DNA of 46,304 nucleotides from JAFAXD01 sp035472475 (GTDB taxonomy: Bacteria > Pseudomonadota > Alphaproteobacteria > Rhizobiales > Xanthobacteraceae): NCBI GenBank assembly GCA_035472475.1, contig DATIPA010000058.1, forward strand, positions 1 to 46,304, read 5' to 3'. Positions within the stretch are counted from its first letter, which is position 1, and every line of letters begins with the position of its first letter. A program made the translations under genes and the position numbers. The notes under the pieces are model-generated. The model had not been told where the DNA came from. It was given only the letters and a program-made list of their open reading frames with translations, and did not search any database. This document shows positions 1-7,760 of the stretch, in pieces.

Positions 1-1085
1 CAGGCCGCGGTAGACAGCGGCCGACCAGCCCCGCCGAAGCCCCCGAATGCAGTTGAGCCCGGAGAGTTTACGGCGCCACGTCTCTATATCTCGGACGCAA
101 CCATCGAGAGGCTTGCTGTCCTCCTCCAGGCGCGACCGAGCGGGATCCAACTCATTGGCGACGAGCTGGCGGGTCTATTCCTGAACTTTGGCCGCTATAG
201 CGGCGGCCAGGACAAGGAATTCTGGCTGGAAGCCTGGAATGGAAAATATTTTGTTGTCGAACGCATGGGTCGGCCCCCAGTGGTTGTGGAGCATTTGCTC
301 GTCGGCGTTACTGGTGGCTTTCAGCCGGACAAGCTCGTCCGCTCATTCGAGGGCGACGATGACGGCATGTACGCCCGCTTCCTTTTCGGCTGGCCGCGAG
401 AGCCGGAGTACCAAGTTCTCTCTAACAGCGTCGCCGAGGACGAACCCGAGCTTACGAACGCCTTCACCCGCTTGATCGAGCTTACCGGCAATGACGGGGT
501 AGCCAGGCGGGTTCATCTTGCGCGCGACGCCGTGAGGAGTTTGAGCGGTTTCGGCAGTTTCTGCACCAGGCCAAGGAATCCCTAGATGGTCGCGAACGGG
601 AGTGGTGGGCCAAGGGTGCGACCCATGTGCTCCGCCTGGCGGGTACGCTTGCCTATCTGGATTGGGCCTGGGGGGGCGGCTCGGAGCCTATTGAAGTTGC
701 TGCCAATTATGTGACAGCAGCCGTCGAGCTTTGGCGTGAATACTTCTGGCCCCATAGCCGGGCGGCACTCCGGCAGGCCGGATTGACCGACCGTCACCGA
801 GATGCACGTAGGGTGCTGCGGTGGATCAGGGGCAACGGCAAGACCGAAGTCTCGATCAAGGACATCCGTAGGGATGCGCTTGGCGAACGGCTGGATGCGC
901 AACAGACGCTCGACCTTCTGAATACCCTCGTTAATTCAGGCTGGCTGCTGGAGAACACCCCTAAGAGTGGACCCAAGGGCGGCAAGCCTGCTCGTCGCTG
1001 GAAAGCAAATCCCAGCATCGGATGTAGCCCAGAAACTGCAGAAACCGCAGAAACCGCAGAAACCCAGGAGGAACAGAATGGATGA
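1..1085 (+). pseudogene. DUF3987 (primase/helicase-like) gene, 5'-truncated by window, one frameshift
   Basis: The reading frame is open from base 1, so the gene starts outside the window. It runs in frame 1 to a stop at 585, but the recognisable protein continues in frame 3 from about 531 to the stop at 1085. Adding one base near 530 (a C in the run gacgcc/cgtgag) joins LARDA to REEFERFRQF and gives one continuous product. The visible part resembles the C-terminal half of DUF3987 proteins, which occur in prophages and integrative elements and are thought to be primase/helicase-like. Visible stretches include IQLIGDELAGLF and the WWAKGATHVLRLAGTLAYLD region. The tail carries (AET)n repeats encoded by the inverted repeat at 1030-1125. 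Either this is real decay or a one-base assembly error. The integrase nearby has the same kind of lesion. Confidence 0.72.
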
Positions 1086-1125
1086 GGGGGTTTCTGCAGT
1101 TTCTGCGGTTTCTGCGGTTTCTGCG
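1030..1125. repeat. In-frame GCAGAAACC-type repeats forming a long imperfect inverted repeat
   Basis: Left arm 1030-1065 holds four copies of a nine-base CAGAAACYG unit. Right arm 1088-1125 holds four copies of the complementary TTTCTGCRG unit. The arms pair over about 36 bases with roughly three mismatches or wobbles. The 22-base loop (1066-1087) contains the AGGAGG ribosome binding site (1066-1071) and the ATG (1078) of the next small gene. The left arm encodes AET repeats and the right arm encodes VSA repeats, so the repeat unit is a multiple of three in both genes. Confidence 0.85.
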
Positions 1126-1212
1126 TTACGTCTTGCCGGGATCGCGTTGGAGGGCGATGCCGCTCTAGTGCAACTTGAGTCCTGGGGGCTTCTGCGGGGG
1201 CAGACCCAATGA
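1078..1212 (+). CDS. Small protein (44 aa) with VSA repeats, integrative-element gene
   Basis: The ATG at 1078 is preceded by AGGAGG with a six-base gap, and the gene overlaps the end of the DUF3987 gene by eight bases. The product begins MDEG, then has four VSA-type triplets (residues 5-16), followed by a short amphipathic part ending in LLRGQTQ. The stop overlaps the next ATG (ATGA at 1209), so the small genes look translationally coupled. I recognise no family. A non-coding role for the repeat hairpin is an alternative, but the ribosome binding site and tight overlaps favour translation. Confidence 0.5.
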   Translation: MDEGVSAVSAVSAVSALRLAGIALEGDAALVQLESWGLLRGQTQ

Positions 1213-1388
1213 GTCGCGGCCCCTCCCGATTCACCCAGAGAGACCTAGCGAAGGCGATCAAAGCCGCTGTCTCTGTCGGGCTGCCGGCCAGGGTCGAGGT
1301 GGACAAGTCCGGCAAGATTGTTGTCGTGGTTGGCGAGACAGGAAAGGCTGAGGCCACCGACAGGAACGAATGGGATGACCCGAATTAA
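1209..1388 (+). CDS. Small hypothetical protein (59 aa) preceding an integrase
   Basis: The gene starts at an ATGA overlap with the upstream small ORF and ends 14 bases inside the integrase gene, a tightly packed arrangement typical of element cargo. The product begins MSRGPSRFTQRDLAKAIKAA and has a helical first half, a short strand region VEVDKSGKIVVVVGE, and an acidic end NEWDDPN. From memory, similar short proteins often sit directly upstream of tyrosine integrases in Rhizobiales elements. No function is known to me; a role in excision control can be imagined but nothing in the sequence shows it. Confidence 0.7.
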   Translation: MSRGPSRFTQRDLAKAIKAAVSVGLPARVEVDKSGKIVVVVGETGKAEATDRNEWDDPN

Positions 1389-2417
1389 GCTGCCCTACAT
1401 TCATGAATTCTGCGATCGTCATGGCGTCGTCAGGCGTTACTTCCGCCGTCCAGGCTTCAAGCGAGTGCCCCTCCCCGGCTTGCCCGGTTCGTCCGAATTC
1501 ATGCAGGCTTATTCTATGGCGCTCGACAACATCCCCAAGCGCGAGCTGGGTACGAGCCGCACCATTGCAGGGACGATAAACGCTGCCGCTGTCGGATATC
1601 TCGGCTCAAGAGCTTTCCACAATCTCGCGCCGATCTCGAAAGGCTCTATCGCGGAATGCTTGAGCGCATCCGTCGAGAGCACGGAGACAAGCGCGTTGCG
1701 CTGCTGGAACGACGCCACGTTTTGCGAATGCTCGATGCCAAGGCCGCTACTCCTGCCGCGGCACGTGGCTTCCTATTATGTCTGCGAGCCCTAATCCGGC
1801 ACGCGATTGATACCGGCGTGCGAGAGGATGACCCGACGCTGGGTATTCGTATGGTCAGGCCGAAAACAGACGGCTTTGAAAATTGGTCAGAGCAGGAAAT
1901 CGCCGCATTCGAGGCGATGCATCCAATCGGCACCAAGGCACGGCTCGCACTCGCGCTCTTGCTGTACACCGCGCAACGACGCGCGGACGTTATTCGCATG
2001 GGCCGCCAGCATATCCGCGATGGAGTTCTCCACACCCGACAGCAAAAGACCGGGACCGCCCTCGCGATTCCGGTCTTTGCGGAATTGGCGACAGTGCTCG
2101 ATGCAACGCCGTCCGACAATCTTACATTTCTGACAACTGATCGCGGCCAGCCCTTTGCGCCGGAGGGCTTTAGCAGGTGGTTCCGCAGATGCTGCAATGA
2201 GGCGGGGTTACCGAATCGCTCAGCTCATGGATTGCGCAAAGCGGCCTGTAGACGGCTCGCCGAGGCTGGGTGTTCGGCGGGCGAGATCGCGGCGATCAGC
2301 GGGCACGCCAGCCTGCGAGAGGTGGAGCGCTACACCAAGGCGGCGGATCAAGCTCGGATGGCCCGTAATGCGTTCGCGCGGACCAAATCAGCAACATCGA
2401 GTGGCAAACCTGACTGA
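1375..2417 (+). pseudogene. Tyrosine recombinase/integrase, split by one frameshift
   Basis: The N-terminal part starts at the ATG at 1375 (MTRIKLPYIHEFCDRHG) in frame 1 and reads to FHNLAP near 1631. The protein then continues in frame 3 as DLERLYRGMLERIRREHG and runs to the stop at 2417. One missing base around 1630-1632 (ccg/gat) explains the break. Repaired, the enzyme would be about 347 residues. The catalytic domain is intact in frame 3: the first arginine in YTAQRRADVIR, the HGLRK box (HxxR), and GHASLREVERYT with the second histidine and nucleophilic tyrosine. Such enzymes integrate and excise mobile elements at att sites. A C-terminal fragment of a clear relative lies at the right end of the window. 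Confidence 0.82.
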
Positions 2418-2431
2418 CAAATTGGCAAACC
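2402..2431 (+). repeat. Direct repeat TGGCAAACC at the 3' end of the integrase, possible recombinase site
   Basis: TGGCAAACC occurs at 2402-2410, inside the last codons of the integrase, and again at 2423-2431, with 12 bases between. The right-hand integrase ends with a near-identical TGGCTAACC on its own coding strand (plus-strand 45928-45936). Direct repeats next to an integrase end are common as recombinase arm or core sites. The att role is inferred. Confidence 0.45.
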
Positions 2432-2468
2432 GGGGCGCTAACCCACTGAACTAGTTCAATTCAGCAAG

Positions 2469-2770
2469 GTGCGACACAAAGGCTGTTGATATGTGTCGAG
2501 CGTGGGCGCGTGGCCCTGCTGCAAGGTGGCCGGCTGGGGATGGTGTATGAAGAGGCCACTCCCACCACCCCCAAGCCGGCCGAACCCCACGGGACCCAGG
2601 AGATGCGGCGGACCTGAGCATTCCGTAGGGTAACCAGTAACTTATGCGTGCGCCCGGATCAGCCGCGAAGCCTGATCGCTGACCATCCGCCAACGGCGCT
2701 CGCGCCAGTCGAGCCTATCGCAAGGTGTCCGAAAATCAACGTGACAAAGACCGGCGGCCGCTGCTTTGCC
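2469..2770 (+). mobile_element. Probable 5' fragment of a group II intron (domain I), no maturase
   Basis: The 430-base gap between the integrase and divK has no convincing gene. At 2469 it begins GTGCGAC, which fits the GUGYG start of bacterial group II introns. It then shows nested stems: GACACA (2473-2478) with TGTGTC (about 2492-2497), and a long one pairing the GGCCGGC-TGGGG region near 2530 with the CCCC-AAGCCGGCC region near 2575. No reverse transcriptase frame, domain V or domain VI is visible before divK, so this would be a truncated, inactive copy. The right limit is approximate. The call rests on the 5' signature and folding pattern; it could instead be unrelated structured spacer. 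Confidence 0.4.
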
Positions 2771-2850
2771 CGGGCGAATCTCTTGCTGCGCTGAATCTCA
2801 GGATCGAAATGCGGCGCCCCCGTGGCACCGCGCCGTGCGCGCAGGCTCGC

Positions 2851-3219
2851 TCACGCCCCGAGGAACTGGCGGACGGTATCGATGAATTTTGCGACCGAGA
2901 TCGGCTTTGACAGGTAGGCTTCGCAACCGCCCTCGCGGATGCGTTCCTCGTCACCCTTCATGGCGAACGCGGTGACGGCGACCACCGGGATCGATTTGAG
3001 CACGGGATCGGCCTTCAGCCACTTGGTGACGTCGAGCCCGGAGACTTCGGGCAGCTGGATGTCCATGAGGATCAGGTCGGGGCGGTGGCGGCGCGCCAGA
3101 TCGAGCGCTTCGCTGCCGTTGCGGGTGCCCACGGTAACGTAGCCGTGCGCCTCCAACAGGTCGTGGAAGAGCTTCATGTTGAGCTCATTGTCCTCCACGA
3201 TCAGCACCGTCTTGGCCAT
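2851..3219 (-). CDS. divK: DivK, single-domain response regulator of cell polarity
   Basis: The 122-residue product is a lone receiver domain with no output domain. The acidic pocket lies in VLIVEDN, the phosphoacceptor is D53 (LILMDIQLPEVSG), and the conserved T/A and K positions are in VVAVTAFAMKG and YLSKPIS. In Caulobacter and relatives, DivK is phosphorylated and dephosphorylated by PleC, DivJ and PdhS-type kinases and governs CtrA activity through CckA, in the cytoplasm and at the poles. The start is the ATG at 3219; an upstream in-frame extension lacks family similarity. It is divergent from a DUF3572 gene. In Caulobacter pleD follows divK; here the downstream side is element debris. 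Confidence 0.93.
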   Translation of the reverse strand: MAKTVLIVEDNELNMKLFHDLLEAHGYVTVGTRNGSEALDLARRHRPDLILMDIQLPEVSGLDVTKWLKADPVLKSIPVVAVTAFAMKGDEERIREGGCEAYLSKPISVAKFIDTVRQFLGA

Positions 3220-3287
3220 ATCGGTCACCCAAGTACGCCCGCGGGCGTAAGCTAGAAGAGATTCCTTGCGGAAAGGCAAACCCGGCC

Positions 3288-3566
3288 ATGTCCAAGCGGC
3301 CCAAGCCCACCCGTTCCGGAGCCGAGGAATTGGCGGTCGCCGCGCTCGCCTTCGTCGCCCAGGAGCCCGAACGGCTGCGGCGGTTTCTCGACCTGTCCGG
3401 GCTCGACCCTGCCAACCTGCGCCAGGCGGCGGCCGAGCGGGGCTTTCTGGCCGGGATTCTCGACTATGTCAGCGGCGACGAGGGACTACTGGTGGCATTC
3501 GCAGCCGACGCCGGGATCGATCCAACGGCGATTGAAACGGCACGCCAACTCTTGTCGGAAGGTTAG
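3288..3566 (+). CDS. DUF3572 family protein
   Basis: This small 92-residue protein is helical and acidic at its C-terminus, with the segments ELAVAALAFVAQEPERL and FLDLSGLDPANLRQAA. The pattern matches DUF3572, a family of about 90 residues found beside divK and dinB in many Rhizobiales. It has no signal peptide, membrane segment or catalytic motif. It is divergent from divK across a 68-base spacer and lies 72 bases upstream of dinB on the same strand, so it may share a transcript with dinB. Its function is unknown. Confidence 0.85.
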   Translation: MSKRPKPTRSGAEELAVAALAFVAQEPERLRRFLDLSGLDPANLRQAAAERGFLAGILDYVSGDEGLLVAFAADAGIDPTAIETARQLLSEG

Positions 3567-3638
3567 CGCCGCGCGGCAAACATTGCTTGATCGGCCGTAG
3601 GGGCCGCGCCAGCATCCGTAGGCTGGAGTCGCTCCCCC

Positions 3639-4925
3639 ATGCCCGGCTTCTGTCGCGATTGCCTCGCCGATAGTCCGCACAGCGCGCTCCGTTGCCGCGG
3701 CTGTGGCTCGCCACGGCTGGTTCACCACCCTCAGCTTGCCAGCCTTGCCATCGCTCATGTCGATTGCGACGCGTTCTACGCAACGATCGAGAAGCGCGAT
3801 AATCCAGCGCTGCGCGATCGCGCTGTCATTGTCGGCGGAGGCAAGCGCGGGGTGGTCGCAACCGCCTGCTACGTGGCGCGCACCTTCGGGGTCAAGTCGG
3901 CGATGCCGATGTTCCAGGCACGCCGGCTTTGTCCCGATGCGGAGGTCGTGCCGCCCAACATCGCGAAATACGCGGCCGTCGGGCGCGAGGTGCGCGCGCT
4001 CATGTTCAAGCTCTCCCCGCTGGTCGAGCCGCTCTCGATCGATGAAGCATTTCTCGATCTATCGGGGACCGAGCGGCTGCACGGCATGATCCCCGCGCAA
4101 TCGTTAGCCCGCTTCGCCAGCGAGGTTGAAAGCCGGATCGGCATCACCGTGTCGATCGGGCTCTCCACCAACAAGTTCCTCGCCAAGATCGCGTCCGATC
4201 TCGACAAGCCGCGCGGCTTTTCGGTGCTCGGCCAGGACGAGGCGAAGGCGTTCCTGGCGCCGAAGCCGATCACGTTCATCTGGGGTGTCGGCAAGGTGTT
4301 TGGCGAGACGCTCACGCGCGACGGCTACCGCACCATCGCGGACCTGCAGCGTGCCAATGAAACCGATCTGATGCGGCGCTACGGGGTCGAAGGCCAGCGC
4401 GTGGCGCGACTGGCGCGCGGGGTCGACCAGCGCTTCGTCAGCCCCGACCGCGAAGCCAAGAGCGTGTCGGCGGAGACGACGTTCGCGCGCGACCTTTCGG
4501 ATCTGCGCGCGCTCGAGCGCCTGCTCTGGGACTTGAGCGAGCGGGTTTCGGCGCGGCTCAAGGCCAAGTCGATTGCCGGAACGACGGTTACGCTCAAGCT
4601 CAAGACCGCCGACTTCCGCCTGCGCACACGCGCCCGCTCGCTGCCGGCGCCGACCCAGTTGGCGGCGACGATCTTCGACTGCGGGCGCGAACTGCTGGTC
4701 CGCGAAGCCGACGGCACCAAATTTCGATTGATCGGCATCGGCGTGTCGGGGCTCGGCGACGCCGAGGGCGCCGATCCGGCCGACCTTGTCAACCAGCGCG
4801 CCCAGCGCAGTGCCGCAGCCGAGCATGCGGTCGACCGGCTGCGCGGCCGGTTCGGCGACGACGCTGTGATCAGGGGCCTTGTGTTCGGGGAGGAGGACGA
4901 CCCCGGCCAGATGACGGATGAGTAA
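3639..4925 (+). CDS. dinB: DNA polymerase IV (Y-family translesion polymerase)
   Basis: The 428-residue product begins with a four-cysteine finger, FCRDCL at residues 4-9 and CRGCG at 19-23, a common addition in alphaproteobacterial DinB. The polymerase core follows: HVDCDAFYATIE with metal ligands near residues 42-44, the YVARTFGVKSAMPM substrate-pocket segment, and the catalytic SIDEAFLDLS. Thumb HhH motifs (WGVGKVF) and a little-finger domain reach the C-terminus. The enzyme extends mismatched or lesion-blocked primers with low fidelity. The ATG at 3639 is chosen because it keeps the cysteine finger. The gene converges on eipB across a short hairpin. Confidence 0.94.
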   Translation: MPGFCRDCLADSPHSALRCRGCGSPRLVHHPQLASLAIAHVDCDAFYATIEKRDNPALRDRAVIVGGGKRGVVATACYVARTFGVKSAMPMFQARRLCPDAEVVPPNIAKYAAVGREVRALMFKLSPLVEPLSIDEAFLDLSGTERLHGMIPAQSLARFASEVESRIGITVSIGLSTNKFLAKIASDLDKPRGFSVLGQDEAKAFLAPKPITFIWGVGKVFGETLTRDGYRTIADLQRANETDLMRRYGVEGQRVARLARGVDQRFVSPDREAKSVSAETTFARDLSDLRALERLLWDLSERVSARLKAKSIAGTTVTLKLKTADFRLRTRARSLPAPTQLAATIFDCGRELLVREADGTKFRLIGIGVSGLGDAEGADPADLVNQRAQRSAAAEHAVDRLRGRFGDDAVIRGLVFGEEDDPGQMTDE

Positions 4926-4934
4926 AGACGCGAC

Positions 4935-4953
4935 GGCCGGGACAAGCCCGGCC
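4935..4953. terminator. Hairpin between convergent dinB and eipB
   Basis: GGCCGGG (4935-4941), loop acaag, CCCGGCC (4947-4953): a perfect seven-base stem ten bases after the dinB stop and 33 bases beyond the eipB stop. There is no strong T run, so it may be a weak or assisted bidirectional terminator. Confidence 0.55.
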
Positions 4954-4985
4954 AAGACGCTGAAGCTCAAGCTGGTGGCGCGCCG

Positions 4986-5837
4986 CTACTGACAGGCCTT
5001 CGCGTCCTTCAGCTCGAGCTGGCTCATTTCGCCGCCAACGACGAAGTCGCCGTAGTCGAGGCTGAGCGAGCGGGAAATGCCGTTTTCATACATCTCAAAG
5101 CCGATCGAATAAACCGGCGTGCGCTCGCCGCTCTCGTTGGAGCGGTCGAAATAGCTGATCCGCACCGGCCAGCGCCCCAGGTTGGCGAGCGCCGGGTATG
5201 CGGCCGACGCGTCGGTCGGCTTCTTCTCGTCGGGCGGAATCGGGCGGCCGATCACGGTGAGCGTATCAAAAACTTTTTCGCCGTTTTCGGAGCCGTCAAA
5301 CACCGGAAACTCGAGGATGGTGGTGCCGGCGCGCGCCGCCTCGATGATCCGACGCATGTGCTCGGCCGGGAACACCGTGTCCGCGCCGAGCTTGAACGAC
5401 TTGGCGTCGGGTTTCGCAAGCTGCACCGTAACACCGCCGGCGTCGCGGTCCGCATGACCGTCGGCCGCCTCGACCGGCCTCTGGTTGAGATAGTTGGTCG
5501 AATTGAACCGGAAGGCTTTGGCGTCGCCCTCTTCCCAGGTGCTGGCGCGCAGATCGCTCAACGCGGTTTTACCTTCGCCAGAATCGAGCTCCGAAACTTG
5601 GCGGAACTGCAGCACGTAACCTTCACACGGACTGCCGGAGAAATCGTAGAGGATACGTCCGCGCACCGCCTCGACCTGACGCTTGCCCGGCGCGCGCAAC
5701 AGTTTGAGATCATAGACCGCCCGGTGCGGAGCAAGCGCAATGGTGCCTGCCTGCGCCGACGGCATAGCCGACATGAACGGAAGTGCGAGCGCAGACACCG
5801 CTGCAGCGTACATGTAATAACCGTGAACGCGCGTCAT
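4986..5837 (-). CDS. eipB: EipB-family periplasmic protein (DUF1849)
   Basis: The start is the ATG at 5837, preceded by GAGGAGG seven bases upstream; longer in-frame starts lack this signal. The product has 283 residues with a Sec signal peptide ending near AQA (residue 30), then a beta-rich domain of the DUF1849 family. Brucella EipB, the characterised member, folds as a beta-spiral in the periplasm, supports envelope integrity and has a disulfide linking the two ends of the protein. Matching cysteines are seen at C71 (GSPCEGY) and C282 (AKACQ). It converges on dinB and is divergent from the ridA-like gene. Confidence 0.88.
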   Translation of the reverse strand: MTRVHGYYMYAAAVSALALPFMSAMPSAQAGTIALAPHRAVYDLKLLRAPGKRQVEAVRGRILYDFSGSPCEGYVLQFRQVSELDSGEGKTALSDLRASTWEEGDAKAFRFNSTNYLNQRPVEAADGHADRDAGGVTVQLAKPDAKSFKLGADTVFPAEHMRRIIEAARAGTTILEFPVFDGSENGEKVFDTLTVIGRPIPPDEKKPTDASAAYPALANLGRWPVRISYFDRSNESGERTPVYSIGFEMYENGISRSLSLDYGDFVVGGEMSQLELKDAKACQ

Positions 5838-5961
5838 CAAACCTCCTCGATCGCGAACAAATACATAAAGCCGGTGACGCTTGGCCGCAACCGCTTGCGC
5901 GGTCCAGCCTGATTGGGAACACTGCGGATATCCAGGGCAATGCTCTGGTGCGGAGAATCCT

Positions 5962-6429
5962 ATGGCCGGAACGGTTGAGAAGAAATTGGCGGAACTCGGA
6001 CTGACGTTGCCTGCATTGGCAGCACCCCTTGCCAATTACGTGGGCTCGGTTCGAACCGGAAACCTTCTGTTTGTCTCCGGGCAGTTGTGCCTCGGCGCCG
6101 ACGGCAAGCTTCTCGCCAAGGGCAAGCTCGGTTCCGAGGTATCTGTTGAGGATGGCCAAAAGGCGGCACGGGTCTGCGCAATCAACCTGCTGGCGCAGCT
6201 CAAGGCCGCGCTCGGCGACCTCGACAAGGTCGCTCGCGTCGTCCGTCTCGGTGGCTTCATCAGCTCGACCCCGGCGTTTCTCGACGGCCCGAAGGTCATG
6301 AACGGCGCGTCGGACCTGATGGTGGCGGTATTTGGCGATAGGGGCCGGCACGCACGCACGACGGTTGGGGTCGCGGTCCTCCCGCTCGACGCGGCCGTTG
6401 AAGTTGAGGGTCTGTTCGAGGTGTCATGA
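5962..6429 (+). CDS. RidA/YjgF-YER057c family protein
   Basis: The 155-residue product is of the RidA superfamily: ANYVGSVRTGNLLFVSGQL near residues 25-43, then the central helix and AVFGDRGRHARTTVGVAVLPLDAAVEVEG. The pocket arginine of the family is probably in RHARTTVG. Classical RidA enzymes hydrolyse reactive enamine/imine intermediates. This longer variant, with LPLDAAVEVEG in place of LPRDALVEIE, is of the group often found outside core metabolism, so the substrate is uncertain. The ATG at 5962 follows GGAG by six bases. Its stop overlaps the ATG of the DUF482 gene (ATGA at 6426), so the two are probably coupled. Confidence 0.88.
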   Translation: MAGTVEKKLAELGLTLPALAAPLANYVGSVRTGNLLFVSGQLCLGADGKLLAKGKLGSEVSVEDGQKAARVCAINLLAQLKAALGDLDKVARVVRLGGFISSTPAFLDGPKVMNGASDLMVAVFGDRGRHARTTVGVAVLPLDAAVEVEGLFEVS

Positions 6430-7745
6430 CGAGTCGGCGCGGCAACGACGGTTCGACGACGGATCACTTGCGCATTCGCGTCCTGCCCAGCATCGCCGAT
6501 ATTCCGGCGTCGGTTTGGGACGCCTGTGCGAACCCGGACGAGTGCACGCCGGCAGCGCATTCAGTGGCAAAATCAACGGACATCGCTGCGACGGCGCAAG
6601 CGAGCGGTCAGCAGGCCGGAGGGAGCTTCGACGGCGCCGCAGCGTCCCCCTATAATCCATTCATATCGCACGCTTTTTTGGCCGCGCTCGAAGCCTCCGG
6701 TTCGGCCACGGCGAAAACCGGCTGGATGCCCCAACACCTGATGGCCGAGCGCGCCGGCGACGTCATCGGTGTCGTGCCGTGTTATCTCAAAACCCATTCG
6801 CGCGGCGAGTACGTCTTCGACCGCGGCTGGGCCGAAGCCTACGAACGCGCCGGCGGCAGCTACTATCCCAAGCTGCAGGTCTCCGTCCCATTCACGCCCG
6901 CTACCGGACGGCGCCTGCTGGTGCGCGCCGGCGCGCCTGCCGACGAGACCCGCGAGGCCCTGGCGCAAGGCTTGGTCGAGCTCTGCCAGCTGCGACAGGC
7001 GTCTTCGGTGCACGTGACGTTCATGCCGGAGTCCGAATGGGCGATCGCGGCAAAACGCGGATACCTGCAACGCACCGATCAACAATTCCATTGGGACAAC
7101 GCGGGCTATGCGAGCTTTGAGGGATTTCTGGAGGCGCTTGCCGCGCGCAAGCGCAAGCTGATCCGGCGCGAGCGCCGCGAAGCGCTCGCCAACGGAATTG
7201 AGATCGTGCGGTTCACCGGTTCAGACCTGACCGAGGCGATCTGGGACGCGTTCTTTGCGTTCTATATGGAAACCGGTTCGCGCAAGTGGGGGCGTCCCTA
7301 TCTGACGCGTCGGTTCTTTTCGCTCATCGGCGAGAACATGGCCGATCGCGTCCTGCTGGTGATGGCGCGCCGCGCCGGGCGCTATGTGGCGGGCGCGATC
7401 AACTTCATCGGGTCCGATATCCTGTTCGGTCGGCATTGGGGCGCGGTCGAACATCACCCGTTCTTGCATTTCGAGGTCTGCTATTATCAGGCAATCGAGT
7501 ACGCGATCGACCACAAGCTCAAGCGCGTGGAGGCGGGAGCTCAGGGCGAACACAAGCTGGCGCGCGGATATCTTCCGCAAACGACCTACTCGGCCCACTA
7601 CATCGCCGACCCGGCGTTGCGGCGAGCGATCGCGGAGTACCTGACGCGCGAGCGCGCCTACGTGGCGGCGGCCGGCGAGGAACTGGGCGAGATGTCCCCA
7701 TTCCGCAAGAACCTGACCGAGGAAGAGGAAGCCGAGCCGGCCTGA
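6426..7745 (+). CDS. GNAT-fold N-acyltransferase, DUF482 family
   Basis: The 439-residue protein is of the DUF482 / peptidoglycan-biosynthesis-like GNAT family. Recognisable segments are YNPFISHAFLAALEASGS (about residues 77-94), the aromatic DRGWAEAYERAGGSYYPKLQ segment, the RKLIRRERREA basic stretch, and LFGRHWGAVEHHPFLHFE followed by EAGAQGEHKLARGY. The fold relates to FemX-type aminoacyl transferases, but members have no settled substrate. An insertion of low-complexity residues at about 38-75 precedes the first conserved block. The start overlaps the ridA-like stop, and the HIT gene follows after 15 bases, suggesting one three-gene operon. Confidence 0.85.
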   Translation: MTSRRGNDGSTTDHLRIRVLPSIADIPASVWDACANPDECTPAAHSVAKSTDIAATAQASGQQAGGSFDGAAASPYNPFISHAFLAALEASGSATAKTGWMPQHLMAERAGDVIGVVPCYLKTHSRGEYVFDRGWAEAYERAGGSYYPKLQVSVPFTPATGRRLLVRAGAPADETREALAQGLVELCQLRQASSVHVTFMPESEWAIAAKRGYLQRTDQQFHWDNAGYASFEGFLEALAARKRKLIRRERREALANGIEIVRFTGSDLTEAIWDAFFAFYMETGSRKWGRPYLTRRFFSLIGENMADRVLLVMARRAGRYVAGAINFIGSDILFGRHWGAVEHHPFLHFEVCYYQAIEYAIDHKLKRVEAGAQGEHKLARGYLPQTTYSAHYIADPALRRAIAEYLTRERAYVAAAGEELGEMSPFRKNLTEEEEAEPA

Positions 7746-7760
7746 CGTTGGAGGATCGCG

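Noticed and set aside
1030..1125. Regularly repeated units that look like a short CRISPR array.
   Set aside because: Units are nine bases with no spacers, in both orientations, and in frame with two genes; no cas genes nearby.
2423..2460. Minus-strand sequence resembling a tRNA D-arm (TAGTTCAGTGGGTTAGCGC), possible att in a tRNA gene.
   Set aside because: Flanking bases do not form acceptor, anticodon or T stems, so no tRNA gene is present; at most a remnant.
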